From Aristolochia californica (lineage: Eukaryota > Streptophyta > Magnoliopsida > Piperales > Aristolochiaceae), in the NCBI GenBank assembly GCA_029961685.1, contig JARWKL010000009.1, forward strand, positions 24,051,237 to 24,115,236: 64,000 nucleotides of DNA, written 5' to 3'. How positions within the stretch are numbered: position 1 is the first letter of the stretch; each line of letters begins with the position of its first letter. Both the position numbers and the translations under genes were made by a program. Below the pieces are notes generated by a model that searched no databases, was not told the DNA's origin, and saw only the letters and a list, made by a program, of their open reading frames with translations. Below are positions 33,547-43,802 of this stretch, one piece after another.

Positions 33547-35337
33547 CTAGTCGTAATTTTTTTTTTTTTTCTCGTAGGCTCCTCTCCATCTCTCTTCAAC
33601 CCCACCTGGACCATTGCACTCTAGAGGCCTCTCTTGGCGTTCCCCATGGGGTACTCCCCTCTTCACCTTTCGTCCAACAGATACCTTCTTTGGCCTGTTT
33701 TTGGCAGCAGTGTCCTCTTCATAATCATCATCGTCAACATCTTCATCATCTTCATCCCCTTCCCTTTCTATAACATTAAACTTGTCACCATGAACAGCCT
33801 CTCCCGTAAACCATGAGACAACATGTGGAATAATTTTATCTCTGATGGTGGATCCAACATCATAATCTTGTTCCATTTTATTTTGAAGTTGTTCAGCAGT
33901 TTCTTCATCACTATCATCATCATCCGGGAATTGTGAAGGACTAAAGAAATTAAAGAAACTTTCACAATTTTCAGTTTTTGTGATAGGTTTGGTGTTCTTT
34001 GGTCCCTCTTTAGGCTTGTTCAAAACCTTCTTTGTCAAACTCTTCCCTGGAAGCCACTGAATCTCTGTCTCTATTGCTTTCTCTAAAATGGGTTTATCCT
34101 CATCGCTCTTGTGATAAGTTTTGACCAAGACAGTATTTGTAAAATATGGATTGAGATAAAAAAAGAACTCCAACTTGCAGCCCTTGGGATTATCAATCCT
34201 AGACCACTTGATATCTTTCAAATATTTAAGAGCCCCTTCACCACGCTCTTGTATCTCCTCAGCAAGCATTTCAATAGTTTTCACCGCTGTAAGCCAGAAA
34301 TTGGGAACACCTTTTTCTTCAACTGCATTTTCTTCTCCCAAAACCTCCTCAGTGGGTTCTGTAGATTCTTCGATTTCAATTACTCCATGTACTATCTCAT
34401 ATCTCTCGGTATATAGTGGGTCATAAAGTTTCTGGTACTTGGCTGCAAGAGCTGCTCTCTCCTCAAAAATTTTTGCCTCAAACTCATCTTGTTGTTTCTG
34501 AATGTTGTTAGGAACAAACCCTTTCAACATTATTCTCCGAAGCATTTCTGCAATTGCATCAGATATGTGTTTAGATAGAGAATGATTATTATTTTCAGCA
34601 AGGAATTCATAAATCACCTCATCCACCTCAATTATAGGACAACCTAGAGTCTTCTTAATTCCTCTTTTCTTTATCTGTTTTCTCACCTTTGATGTTTCAA
34701 TTCCAGACCATGAACAAAAAAAATACACTTTGCCAATCACAGATTGATCAACTGCAGCACCTGCTAATATAAGAGTTTCTGCAAGTGGTTCAAGTGCCAC
34801 CCCCGAAGCATAAGCACAAGAATCAGTACCACTGGAATCATACTTCCCTTTTCCAACACTCTGGGTTAGTACCTTGATTGCATGAAAATAGCCATCTGCA
34901 TCCTCAAGAAGCACCTCGGCTGGGCTGGCTACAAGCTGTGTATGCTGGACTACCACAACAGCCTTGTTTGCTTGGCTGGCTGGCAGCAGTGTATGCTGGA
35001 CTGCCACAATAGCCTTGTTTGCTTGTCTGGCTGGCAGCAGTGTATGCTGGACTGCCACAACAGCCTTGTTTGTTTGGGTGGCTGGCAGCAATGTATGCTG
35101 GATTGCCACAGCAGCCTTGTTTGCTTGGCTGGCTGGCAGCACTGGTTTCAGCAGTGCCACAGGTGGCAGCACTGGTTGCTGCAGTGCCACCGCAACAACA
35201 CAAAACAAGTTGAGGAAGAACCCAAGTGCTGCAAGATATCCCCGAATCCAATGTGTTCTCCCAACAACAGCCTTTACAATTCCTTTAGTATCTGGTACCA
35301 GATCTGATTTGTAATAAGACGGAAGAGTACCCTGCAA
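33547..35337 (-). CDS. Uninterrupted 596-codon chimeric frame in element C
   Basis: One minus-strand frame joins unrelated pieces. Residues 1-29 are the end of a PDI-like fragment ([17 protein letters not shown]). 31-50 are hydrophobic ([20 protein letters not shown]), a possible membrane segment. About 64-138 are four 17-residue repeats ([17 protein letters not shown] type). 143-205 match ribophorin II. 206-268 are unidentified (including [20 protein letters not shown]). 269-575 are nearly all of a NAP1 histone chaperone. The last 20 residues are out of frame with any known protein. Whether it is translated is unknown; the Met is internal to the PDI piece. It could simply be a recently formed mosaic without a function. 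Confidence 0.55.
   Translation of the reverse strand: MQGTLPSYYKSDLVPDTKGIVKAVVGRTHWIRGYLAALGFFLNLFCVVAVALQQPVLPPVALLKPVLPASQANKAAVAIQHTLLPATQTNKAVVAVQHTLLPARQANKAIVAVQHTLLPASQANKAVVVVQHTQLVASPAEVLLEDADGYFHAIKVLTQSVGKGKYDSSGTDSCAYASGVALEPLAETLILAGAAVDQSVIGKVYFFCSWSGIETSKVRKQIKKRGIKKTLGCPIIEVDEVIYEFLAENNNHSLSKHISDAIAEMLRRIMLKGFVPNNIQKQQDEFEAKIFEERAALAAKYQKLYDPLYTERYEIVHGVIEIEESTEPTEEVLGEENAVEEKGVPNFWLTAVKTIEMLAEEIQERGEGALKYLKDIKWSRIDNPKGCKLEFFFYLNPYFTNTVLVKTYHKSDEDKPILEKAIETEIQWLPGKSLTKKVLNKPKEGPKNTKPITKTENCESFFNFFSPSQFPDDDDSDEETAEQLQNKMEQDYDVGSTIRDKIIPHVVSWFTGEAVHGDKFNVIEREGDEDDEDVDDDDYEEDTAAKNRPKKVSVGRKVKRGVPHGERQERPLECNGPGGVEERWRGAYEKKKKNYD
33613..34533 (-). pseudogene. Captured, intron-free NAP1 (nucleosome assembly protein 1) segment
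   Basis: Within the chimeric frame (residues 269-575): [115 protein letters not shown], the acidic stretch (about 527-541) and a basic tail ending [10 protein letters not shown]. This is the NAP domain fold of plant NAP1 histone H2A/H2B chaperones, close to full length minus the N-terminus. The usual C-terminal prenylation box is lost. Plant NAP1 genes have many introns, none of which is present, so the source was spliced mRNA. No stops. Confidence 0.87.
34723..34911 (-). pseudogene. Captured ribophorin II (oligosaccharyltransferase subunit) fragment
   Basis: Residues 143-205 of the chimeric frame: [40 protein letters not shown] and [19 protein letters not shown]. This is like the luminal part of plant ribophorin II (RPN2/HAP6), an ER N-glycosylation subunit. 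About 60 residues only; similarity judged from remembered family pattern. Confidence 0.6.
34930..35146 (-). repeat. 51-bp tandem repeat, about four units, in element C
   Basis: The unit is seen on the plus strand as tgtatgctggactgccacaa followed by cagccttgtttgcttgtctggctggcagcag. Glutamines open the 17-residue units at residues 80, 97, 114 and 131 of the chimeric frame. The period is a multiple of three, so repeat number changes keep the frame open. No known protein matched. Confidence 0.85.
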
Positions 35338-35960
35338 CGGCTTTCAGCAAACTTCTTTCAAATTGCTTGGTGTAGGAGCTAACTCCAACCAATACTTAGA
35401 GGCAAGAGCATTGTCGAAAGCCGTCACAAGAGGATCTTTTGAATCGAGCCCAAAAAAAGTCAAAAAGGGTATTGCAAGGTTATCATCTTTCAAATCAACA
35501 TATACAAACATTATCTTTGATTTAACTATTCGAGCAACATCTTGAAGAGGCACAAGCAAGTCTTTCAGATCCTCAGTGAGTGTGGTCACTAGTGGGAACT
35601 TGTTATACTCCCCAAACTACAATTTTGCCTTCTTCAAAAGTATTTTCATGTGGCATGAACTACGCAGGCTCTTTTTTTACGAGACCAATGAAATTATCCT
35701 TCGATTTTAAATCAGGAAAAAGAACAACAGCAACCTCAGGATAGCTAGTAACAACAAATTGAATTTCATTATTAGCAATTTCTGCTTTCACAAATTCTTC
35801 ACAACTGGACCCCTGCTGTATTGCCATCTCCGCAAAGGTACTCAGTGCTTCCCCGGTGTTCCTGTTTTGGCAGAATCTGACTATCATGGCGTGCCAAACA
35901 TTTGATTCCAAGCCATCACCAAGATTTACAGACAATTTTTTTTTTGTTTTCACAAAAATA
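35251..35960 (-). pseudogene. Captured PDI-like (PDIL1-5/1-6 type) fragment
   Basis: Minus strand in order: GEALSTFAEMAIQQGSSCEE, EIANNEIQFVVTSYPEVAVV, LFPDLKSKDNFIGLVKKEPA (to 35660); a break; LVPLQDVARIVKSKIMFVYV, IPFLTFFGLDSKDPLVTAF, NALASKYWLELAPTPSNLKE (35589-35344); then [19 protein letters not shown] and VVGRTHW at the start of the chimeric frame. This is the b and b' thioredoxin-fold middle of a plant PDI-like ER folding enzyme. No CxxC active site lies in the captured part. It has two frame changes, is sense to element C, and shows no introns. Confidence 0.78.
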
Positions 35961-35964
35961 AAGG

Positions 35965-36162
35965 CATGAAGTAATTATACCAAACACAAAATTCTTTCAG
36001 CTTCTCATCATCTATTTTGTCATCAATTTTCTTCCCATTAAGTTCCTCAATAGCTAGAGCAGCATCTTCTGCCTCCCCAAATTTAACAAATCCAAAATAT
36101 TGGAATTTCCCATCTCCTTCTCTCATTACTACAGACATGGGACCCAAAACATGAAGCCCCAC
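35965..36162 (-). pseudogene. Captured poly(A)-binding protein RRM fragment
   Basis: Minus strand: GPMSVVMREGDGKFQYFGFV (RNP1 motif KFQYFGFVKF), EAEDAALAIEELNGKKIDDK, then DDEKLKEF. This is one RNA-recognition motif of a plant PABP joined, by an internal deletion of the linker, to the start of the next (DEKLKELF). It is short, with no stop in the matched part. Confidence 0.65.
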
Positions 36163-37178
36163 ATTTTAAATTTGACCACGAACCCATGCACCGGGACTGT
36201 GCTCATCAACATCAAAACATAGCCCCCTAAAAAAAATTTCAACAATCCCAATAAAAATATTTCTATGGATCCCGGCATCCCCAGAAAAATTTCATCTCGA
36301 AATACATACACCCAAGCCAGAATTCCAACAATTGGGCACTGGTTCTCTGCTTCACGGAACAGAGAATCTCCTTCCCCAATTTTTTGGCAACGTTGTTGTT
36401 GCTCAGGCCCTTGGAGCCCCATCAACCCCATCGAAGAACCAATTTGACTTAAAAATCGAGGGTTTTTCCGAAGCTTACCCCCAATTGCATTGAAGATGGT
36501 TCCCACTAGACTGCCGAGAGCGAGATTGAGACAGAGAGGGAGAATCTGGAAGTCAATTCCCACCAGATATGTTTCCGACGGAGCCTCCTCTTTCTCTGGT
36601 GGCGAACAGGAGGACGTCGTGGCTTCTCCATTGGGGGATTTTCTGTCTTATGGTTTGAGAAGCATGGTGGTTCCCCTTTTTCCCATCTCCCTTTCTTCTT
36701 TTCTCTCCTCATCATTTCGGCTGCCGGCATGATGGACCCCGGCCGAAAGGTGTTGCAGTTGGTTGCTCATTGGGATTTTTTCATTGGTGAAGAACACCCC
36801 TTTGGAGCTTCTCCGCTTATCAATTTTCTGAGAGGGAGGTGTCTCAGGGTGGTATGCATCACCTGTGGAAGACATATGACTTCCTGTGAGAAAGGGTTTG
36901 ATGACGAACCCCATCCCGGATTTTCCGACGAAGGAATTTCTGTGTCCCCAATTTTGGATTTCACCACCGTTGGAGAGATATAGGGCTCTCTGAGTTCTTG
37001 CGTCTCCTGCCCGTCCGAGACAACATCTCGAGCGACTACGGCAACGAGTTTCTCTATTGCACGCCAACTTTCGTCAAATGCTCGACACCATGCGGGTATT
37101 TCTTCCGATTGATCGCGCATGGCACTCCATTTTTCTTAGGACATAGAATGGCTCGTTGTGTTCCCACTCTGATACCAG
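36163..37178 (-). other. Element C leader
   Basis: Between the primer site and the first captured gene. It shares ggatgccgggatccatag (minus strand, about 36265-36290) and several other blocks with the element B leader. Open frames here (for example MRDQSEEIPAWCRAFDESW at 37120 downwards, and 36129-36563) match no known gene. The first may be the gag-start remnant. Confidence 0.4.
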
Positions 37179-37532
37179 TTATTATGGTCCCGAATCTAAC
37201 ACATGGATTCGTAGGGAGGAAAAAGAGGGAGACGAAGATCAAGCCAAAGAGAAGCTTGAAAACCCTAGGTTCGTTAAGGGGAACGCACACTCCTGAGCTC
37301 GTTGAGGAGGACTCAAAACGCTGTTTAACCTAAAAATCAAAGCTTAACATTCTCATTACTCTTACCCTTAAATAGGGTTTACCCTTACAAGGTTTAAGAT
37401 AAAAAATTACTAAAATACTCCTATAAATGAAATATTCCAAAAAGTCTCATGTGGCCTATTAATTTTTTAACTAAAATAAAAAAAGTAAATTAAAGAAAAA
37501 CAATTAAAATAATAATGTTATTGTGTGCATAA
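37179..37532 (-). repeat. Element C 5' LTR
   Basis: About 354 bp, from ttattatggtcccg (mutated from tgttacggtccc) to ...gtgtgcataaaa on the plus strand. The outer ends have lost the canonical TG/CA. The primer-site complement adjoins on the left. Confidence 0.82.
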
Positions 37533-38212
37533 AATTTTCATATTTCAAATTATATGATGAAGGAAATATATTTGAGTCTACTTTCCAAATAAAAATGATT
37601 TTTTTCCAATCGAAGTTATCTACAAAGAGAAATCGATATTTGAATGAGCGAACGTCAGATTGCGAAAGAGGTTCGAGCAGCAGTAGAAAGCTGCAAATTC
37701 CAAGGTATTTTATGCTATAAATAATGAGACTTTATAAGGATATATATATATCAAAAGAAAGATCTATAAGTCTATTATCTTAAATATTTAACCAATTTTC
37801 AATCATATTAATGTACAAAGAGAAATCAATATTTGAAACAGCGAAGGTCAGATTAAAAAAAAATTGAACAGTAGTTGAATGCTTCAACTTCCAAGGTATT
37901 TTTTGCTATCAAGAACGAGACTTTATAATGAGAATTATATATCAAAAGAAATATATGTAAGTATATTTTCTTACCCATTCAACCAATTCTCGATATGAGT
38001 TTTTTATAAGGAGATATTGATCTTGGAAGAGTCAATGGTCATGCAAAAAAAGGAAGAAAAAGTACTTAGATCAGCCAGCTAACAGAGACCGAAATCTATC
38101 CGATTATTTATCTTCTGATAATTATATTTTATGAAGAGAAATTATACTTGTATGAAAGGTATTTAATTATAGTTTCAGACGAAGAAAATTTCATATAAAT
38201 CTTGTTACAATG
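37533..38212 (+). repeat. Leader of the cttag element: degenerate tandem repeats of about 190 bp
   Basis: Units containing acaaagagaaatcgatatttgaa, a glutamine-codon-like agcagcagt tract, and a tatttt-tgctatcaagaac block recur near 37624, 37815 and 38006. The same repeats occupy 38940-39500 and 55640-56200. No reading frame is conserved among copies, so this is probably non-coding leader (packaging or structural) sequence. Confidence 0.6.
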
Positions 38213-38842
38213 TGGGGCCCACCATGGTGCTCGAGTTGGTCGGACCCACCATGAGGACGTGGGTCATCATGAAGAATCCTAGAGGACTTGGGACACCAAG
38301 AAGAGTCCTCTCCCAAAGCAAGCTCGAGTAAATGAATCAAGAAGCACAAGTTGATTTGATTTAGAAGACTTGACGATCAAGTGAGGCCCACAATATCTCA
38401 CGAGCTGGCACAATTATCAAGGTGCACTGGAGAATCATGAGGAGACCACTAGGATAAGGCCACGAGCTAGCTTATCCCTTATACTCATGTGGATAATAAA
38501 GAACTCCTAGTTCTGCTCCAATTAGTCTTCTAGGAGTTCTAGTTTGAATAGACTTACTTATATTAAAGAGTTAGAGTTAGAATGTAATTATGATTGAATG
38601 ACAACTTTTATGAGGACTCTACCTCTTCCTCTCCTATAAATAGAGAGGTTGTATTCAGAATTAAACAAGCAACACATTCAATCCCGAGTTTGGTTCTCTC
38701 TCTCCCTCTCCTTGCTTGGCGCAACTCATCCTTTCCCCTTTAATTTTTTCTGCTCTACCTGAGAGCTCTTCTCCCATTTTCTCTCTTTTTATTTCTTCTT
38801 TATTTTGCTCATGGTTCTGGAAAAGGGGTCCTAAATTCAATA
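38213..38842 (+). repeat. 5' LTR of the aatct copia element
   Basis: 630 bp, TGTTACAATGTGGGGCCC to ...CTAAATTCAATA, with tcctataaatagagagg about 205 bp before its end. It is very similar to 43149-43797 (649 bp), which contains a short duplication (gagacttacttatatt). Confidence 0.9.
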
Positions 38843-38929
38843 TGGTATCAGAGCAACATATTTAGGATCCCTCAACAAAAGATTGCTCTAGAAAAGTGAT
38901 GATCAACACCACTCAAAGAAGGCTCTTGT

Positions 38930-39650
38930 GAAGGAAGACTTACGGAGTTTTCCATATTGAAAATTATATATTGGAGAAAATATATTTGAGTCTACTTTCC
39001 AAAGAAGAATTATTTGTTCCAATCGGAGTTATCTACAGAGAAATATCGATATTTGAATGAGCGAAGGTTCGATTGCAAAAAGGTTCAAGCAGCAGCAGCA
39101 ATCTTTAGATTCCGAGGTATTTTTTGCTATCAAGAACTAGACTTTATATGAAGAAATATATATCAAAAGAAATATTTGTAAGTCTTTTTTCTGACATATT
39201 CAACCCATTCTCAGTATGATTTTTTTATAAGGAGATATTGATCTTGGAAGAGTCTATGGTCGTTATGGAAAAACAGGAGAAATAGAACTTAGTTCGGCCA
39301 TATGACAGAGACCGAATCCTATCAGATTATTTATCATCAGATAATTATATTTTACGAAGATTTGTTATACTTGGATGAAATTTATTTAATTCTACTTTCA
39401 GAGGGAAAAAATTTCATGTCAATCTGATCTATATTGAAAGATATATTCGAATTGGAAGAATCAAAGGTCATGCTGGTATTCTATTGTATTGAAAAATCCG
39501 AATTTATGCCAATTTTTTGGCTTCACCACAGAAATTTTTTGTGGGATAAGATTTCCCTGATATTGAAGATTGCTATTGAGCCTCTTATGAGTGGTTTTCT
39601 GGAAAAAAAATATAATTAGCATTGATGCTATATTTACTTATACCGAGTTG
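38930..39650 (+). other. Repeat-rich leader replacing the gag N-terminus
   Basis: The ~190-200-bp repeat type recurs near 39045, 39237 and 39446 (gatatttgaatgagcgaagg; gatcttggaagagtc; cgaattggaagaatc). Normally the gag helical (UBN2-type) domain would lie here, as in the element at 59553. No such text is present, so this copia carries zinc knuckles without the gag body. Confidence 0.5.
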
Positions 39651-39710
39651 ATTGAAGAAGTGCTATTGGGTGAAAATTATTTGAAGTTTTTTTGAAAAAG
39701 AAGAGCCTAT

Positions 39711-42700
39711 GATGGCTGACGAGAATATGAGAAAAAGAAAAGGTTATAGTGTTGGCCGAATGGATGATATTAAATGTACTCATTGTAAATTTTGGGGCCA
39801 CACTATAGACAAGTGCCGTTATAGGCCATGCACTTACTGTCATAGATATGGCCACAATAAAGAAAAATGCTACAAAAGCGAATGACAAGTCAGAATCGAC
39901 AAGGGCTAATCAAGCCCTCATGAGTAATGCACAAGAAAACAATCCCCCAGCTGCACAAAAAAGTATTACTGATGAAGAGTATGAATTATTTCAGAAGATA
40001 AAGACCATGCTAGGGTCTTCTCCTAACCCCTCTGCCACTACTGCTTCAGGTATGCTATTTGCCTTCTTTTCATCCTGGATAATTGATTCAGGAGCCTCCG
40101 AGCATCTTACAGGTAAAAAAACTTTATTACATTCTGTTTCTTCAAGTCTTTCACACAACTTTGTTACCATAGCTGACGATTCTCAAAACAAAGTCTAAGG
40201 AAAAGGTTCAACTTTTTTCACCCCATCACTTCCGCACAATAATATTCTTTTTGTTCCTTCCTTTCCTTTAAACTTGCTCTCTGTGAGTCAGCTTACAAAA
40301 TATTTTAATTGCTCGATTACCTTCACACCTACTTCATGTGTTTTTCAGGATCTTATAACGAAGTAGGTGATTGGTGGAGGCCATGAACAAGGGGGACTCT
40401 ACTACTTGGATGTGCCAAAGGTCAATATGGTGTCTACTACTAAGAATGAGACACGATTATGGCACAATCGGTTGGGACATCCTTCCATACGATCTCTTCA
40501 TCATATGTTTCCATCTCTTAAGATAAAGTCAGAATTCAGTTGTGAGGTATGTCAGTTAAGTAAACATCAAAGGAGTACATACTCTCTTCGTCCAGAAGTC
40601 AAAAGTAACATTCCTTTTTCATTGATTCATACTGATGTTTGGGGGCCTTTGAGTGTCTCTAATATTTCTTGAGCCAAATATTTTATCACTTTTATTGATG
40701 ATTTCACTCACACAACTTGGTTGTTTATTTTCAAAGAGTGTTCTAAGATACCATCTATTTTTAAATCTTTTTATGTGATGGTACTCACACATTTTGGTCA
40801 GAAGATAAAAATCCTCCTGTTTGATAATGCCAAAGAGTATATTTCAAAAGACCTTGACTCCTTTTGTCAAGAGAATGGCATTATCCATCAAACATCATGT
40901 GCCTAATTCCTCAACAAAACGGTGTAGCCAAATGAAAAAATAGTCATATTCTTGAGGTAGCTCGAGGTCTTTTATATGCCATGAAAGTTTCATATTTTTG
41001 TTGGCCCCATGTTGTCCTTACAGCATGTTTTCTTATAAATCGTCTACCATCTACTGTTCTAGGGAATAAATCTCCCTACTCTAAACTTTTACCACATGAT
41101 GATCCATTTGCATTACCATTGAAAGTCTTCGGTTGTCAATGTTTTGTTCATAATACTTTGCCTAGACATAGCAAACTTGACCCTAAATCTATAAACTGTA
41201 TCTTTTTGGGATACTCTCGAACACAAAAGGGTTATGTTTGTTAAAGTCCCTCTTTGCAACGTTTATTTTTGTCCAGGGATGTAACATTCTTTGAAGACTC
41301 CTCATATTATTCTGATAGTGCTCCACCTGGTATATCATCAGTACCAAGTTCTCCTCGACCGGTTGTGCCTCGAGATACAGAGATTGTTCAGCCCCCAGAG
41401 ACAGTAGCCGATACCATACCTGCCAAGTTTTCGGATCCACTAGAGGTACGTCCTTCATCACCAGTCATTTTTGGTCCTCAATTTGATACTCGTCCTATTG
41501 CTATAAGAAAAGAACCTCGTTCATGCACTCAACCTTCTACTTCTCATCCTATCTCCAATTTTGTGTCTCATCATCGCCTCTCACCTCTATGTTGTCAGTT
41601 TATTTCTTTTATTTCCTCCATATTTTTTCCACAGTCATATCAGAAGGCTCTACAACATCCATGGTGGAAGGCAACAATGGATGAAGAAATGAAGGCACTC
41701 AATGAGAATCATACATGGTCACTGGTTCCTCTACCTACAGACAAAAAACCCATTGGTTGCAAGTGGGTTTATACAATTAAACATAATCCGGATGGGACTA
41801 TTGCACGACTGAAAGCTCTACTGGTTGCTAAAGGATACACTCAATGATATGGCACTGATTATGATGAGACATTCTCTCCAGTGGCAAAAAGGACCTCGGT
41901 CGTATATTATTATCCTTGGAAACTAATTCATCATGGCCAATATATCAACTGGATGTCAAAAACGCATTTCTCAATGGAGATATAAAAGAAGAAATTTATA
42001 TGCAACAACCACTGAGGGGGAGTTTGTATGTCGCCTTAAAAATATCTATATGGGCTAAAGCAATCCCCACGGGCATGGTTTGAAAATTTTAGTCAAGCCA
42101 TCATACGGGCAGGTTTTTACAAATGCTTTGCAGACCACTCAGTATTTATTGAGAACACAGCAAGAGGTAAGGTGATTCTAGTTGTTTATGTTGATGATAT
42201 CATTTTAACTGGAAGTGACTATAAGGGCATTCAAAAAATAAAAGAAAAAATATGTGCTGAATTCAAGACAAAGGATCTTGGATTACTGAAATACTTTTTG
42301 GGTATTGAGGCCTTACAATCCAGATATGGGATTATTCTATCCAAAAGAAAATATGCCATTGATCTACTAGAAGAAACAAGTATGTTGGGATGCAAACCGG
42401 TAGACACTCCTATGGATGCAAATACAAAGTTATGTGGAGGCACTGGAGAAGACGTGGATATTGGCAAATATCAAAGGTTAGTAGGGATCTTATTTACCTA
42501 TGTGTAACAAGGCCAGATATTTCATATGCAGTAAGTGTGGTAAGTCAGTACATGCACAAGCCACAACTTAGTCATTGGCAAGCACTTGAGAGGATACTAC
42601 GTTATCTGAAAGGGGCTCCTGGAAGGGGGCTCCTCTATAAAAAACATGGGCACTTCAACAATGAGGGATTCACGGATGCAGACTGGGTTGGAACCCCAGA

Positions 42701-43147
42701 TGATAAAAAATCTACTTCTAGGTTTTGCACGATGGTTGGAGGAAATCTGGTTACATGAAAAAGTAAAAAATAGAATATGGTAGCATGGTCCAGTGTAGAA
42801 GCAGAATACAGAGCCATGGCACACACTGTAAGTGAACTTTTATGGATATGGTCTCTTCTCACTGAATTGGGATTTTATAAAGAAGCTCCAATGGATCTAT
42901 ATTGTGACAACTAAGCAACAATACATATTGCATCGAATCCAGTCATCCATGAGAGGACACAGCACATTGAAGTTGATTGCCACTTTATACAAGAAAAATT
43001 CCACGCTGGTCTCTTATCCCTTAAGCACATCTCCTCACAAAATCAAGTTGCAGACATCCTCACCAAACCAATCACTCACAAGATCATGTTTACCATATGC
43101 AGCAAGCTGGGTGTTTATGATGTCTTCTCACCCAAGCTTGAGGGGGA
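39711..43147 (+). pseudogene. Copia gag-pol: two zinc knuckles, protease, integrase, RT, RNase H
   Basis: Starts at MADENMRKRKGYSVGRMDD. Two CCHC knuckles lie in tandem at 39775-39816 (CTHCKFWGHTIDKC) and 39829-39870 (CTYCHRYGHNKEKC). Protease is WIIDSGASEHLTG (DSGA 40085-40096). Pre-integrase and integrase: LWHNRLGHPS, CEVCQLSKHQRS, IHTDVWGP, FDNAKEY (F instead of S). RT begins near 41640 (HTWSLVPLPTDKK) with YVDD intact at 42187-42198. RNase H: VEAEYRAMAHTVSELLWIWS and VADILTKPITHK. Breaks include stops near 40671 and 40905 and shifts near 41850-42060. It is the most complete pol in the window but not intact. Confidence 0.88.
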
Positions 43148-43148
43148 G

Positions 43149-43797
43149 TGTTACAATGTGGGGCCCACCATGGTGCTCAAGCTGGTGGGACCCACCATGA
43201 GGACGTAGGTCATCAAGGAGAATCCTAGAGGACTTGGGACACCAAGAAGAGTCCTCTCCCAAAGCAAGCTCGAGTAAAGGAATCAAGAAGCACAAGTTGA
43301 TTTGATTTAGAAGACTTGAAGATCAAGTGGGGCCCACAATATCTCACGAGCTGGCACAATTATCAAGGTGCACTGGAGAATCATGAGGGGCCCACTAGGA
43401 TAAGGCCACGAGCTGGCTTATCCCTTATATTCATGTGGATAATAAAGAACTCTTAGTTCTACTCCAATTAGTCTTCTAGGAGTTCTAGTTTGAATAGACT
43501 TACTTATATTGAGACTTACTTATATTGAAGAGTCAGAGTTAGAATGTAATTAGGATTGAATCACAACTTGTATGAGGACTCCACCTCCACCTCTCCTATA
43601 AATAGAGACGTTGTAATTCAAAATTAAACAAGCAATCCCAAGTTTGGTTCTCTCTCTCCCTCTCCTTGCTTGGCGCAACTCATCCTTTCCCCTTCAATTT
43701 TTTCTGCTCTACCCGAGAGCTTTTCTCCCCTGTCCTCTCTTTTTCTTTCTTCTTTATTTTTCTCATGATTATGGAAAAGGGATCCTAAATTCAAAAA
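43149..43797 (+). repeat. 3' LTR of the aatct copia element
   Basis: 649 bp starting TGTTACAATGTGGGGCCC directly after gagggggag and ending ...CCTAAATTCAAAA before the aatct duplication. Confidence 0.9.
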
Positions 43798-43802
43798 ATC
43801 TG

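Larger units (their letters stand above)
33060..37532 (-). mobile_element. Element C: chromovirus-derived LTR element with PABP, PDI-like, ribophorin II and NAP1 fragments
   Basis: The 3' LTR is 33060-33416 (left) and the 5' LTR about 37179-37532 (right). The primer-site complement (ctctgatacca) is at 37168-37178. It is inserted in the leader of the cttag element; flanking gtttt and tttt suggest a decayed duplication, and the related leader at 55600 shows the uninterrupted arrangement. All recognised host fragments read on the minus strand, the element's sense strand. The tail PTFELEDTLFLPEG precedes the 3' LTR. No pol. Confidence 0.87.
38213..43797 (+). mobile_element. Full-length Ty1/copia element with TSD aatct
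   Basis: LTRs are 38213-38842 and 43149-43797. A perfect duplication aatct lies at 38208-38212 and 43798-43802. The primer site tggtatcagagcaac starts at 38843. The polypurine tract (ttgagggggag) is at 43138-43148. The coding region 39711-43147 runs from zinc knuckles to RNase H with stops and frame shifts. It sits inside the leader of the cttag element, whose sequence resumes as gatcaatatttaaag. It has the same LTR family as 14759-15390. Confidence 0.92.

Noticed and set aside
34882..35314. Plus-strand cysteine/tryptophan-rich repeat proteins opposite the chimeric frame
   Set aside because: They are antisense reads of the 51-bp repeat; the sense strand of the element is minus.
14754..43802. 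Shared target duplication aatct in the two related copia elements as evidence of a linked event
   Set aside because: Sequences beyond the five bases differ at the two sites; coincidence or mild AT preference is enough.
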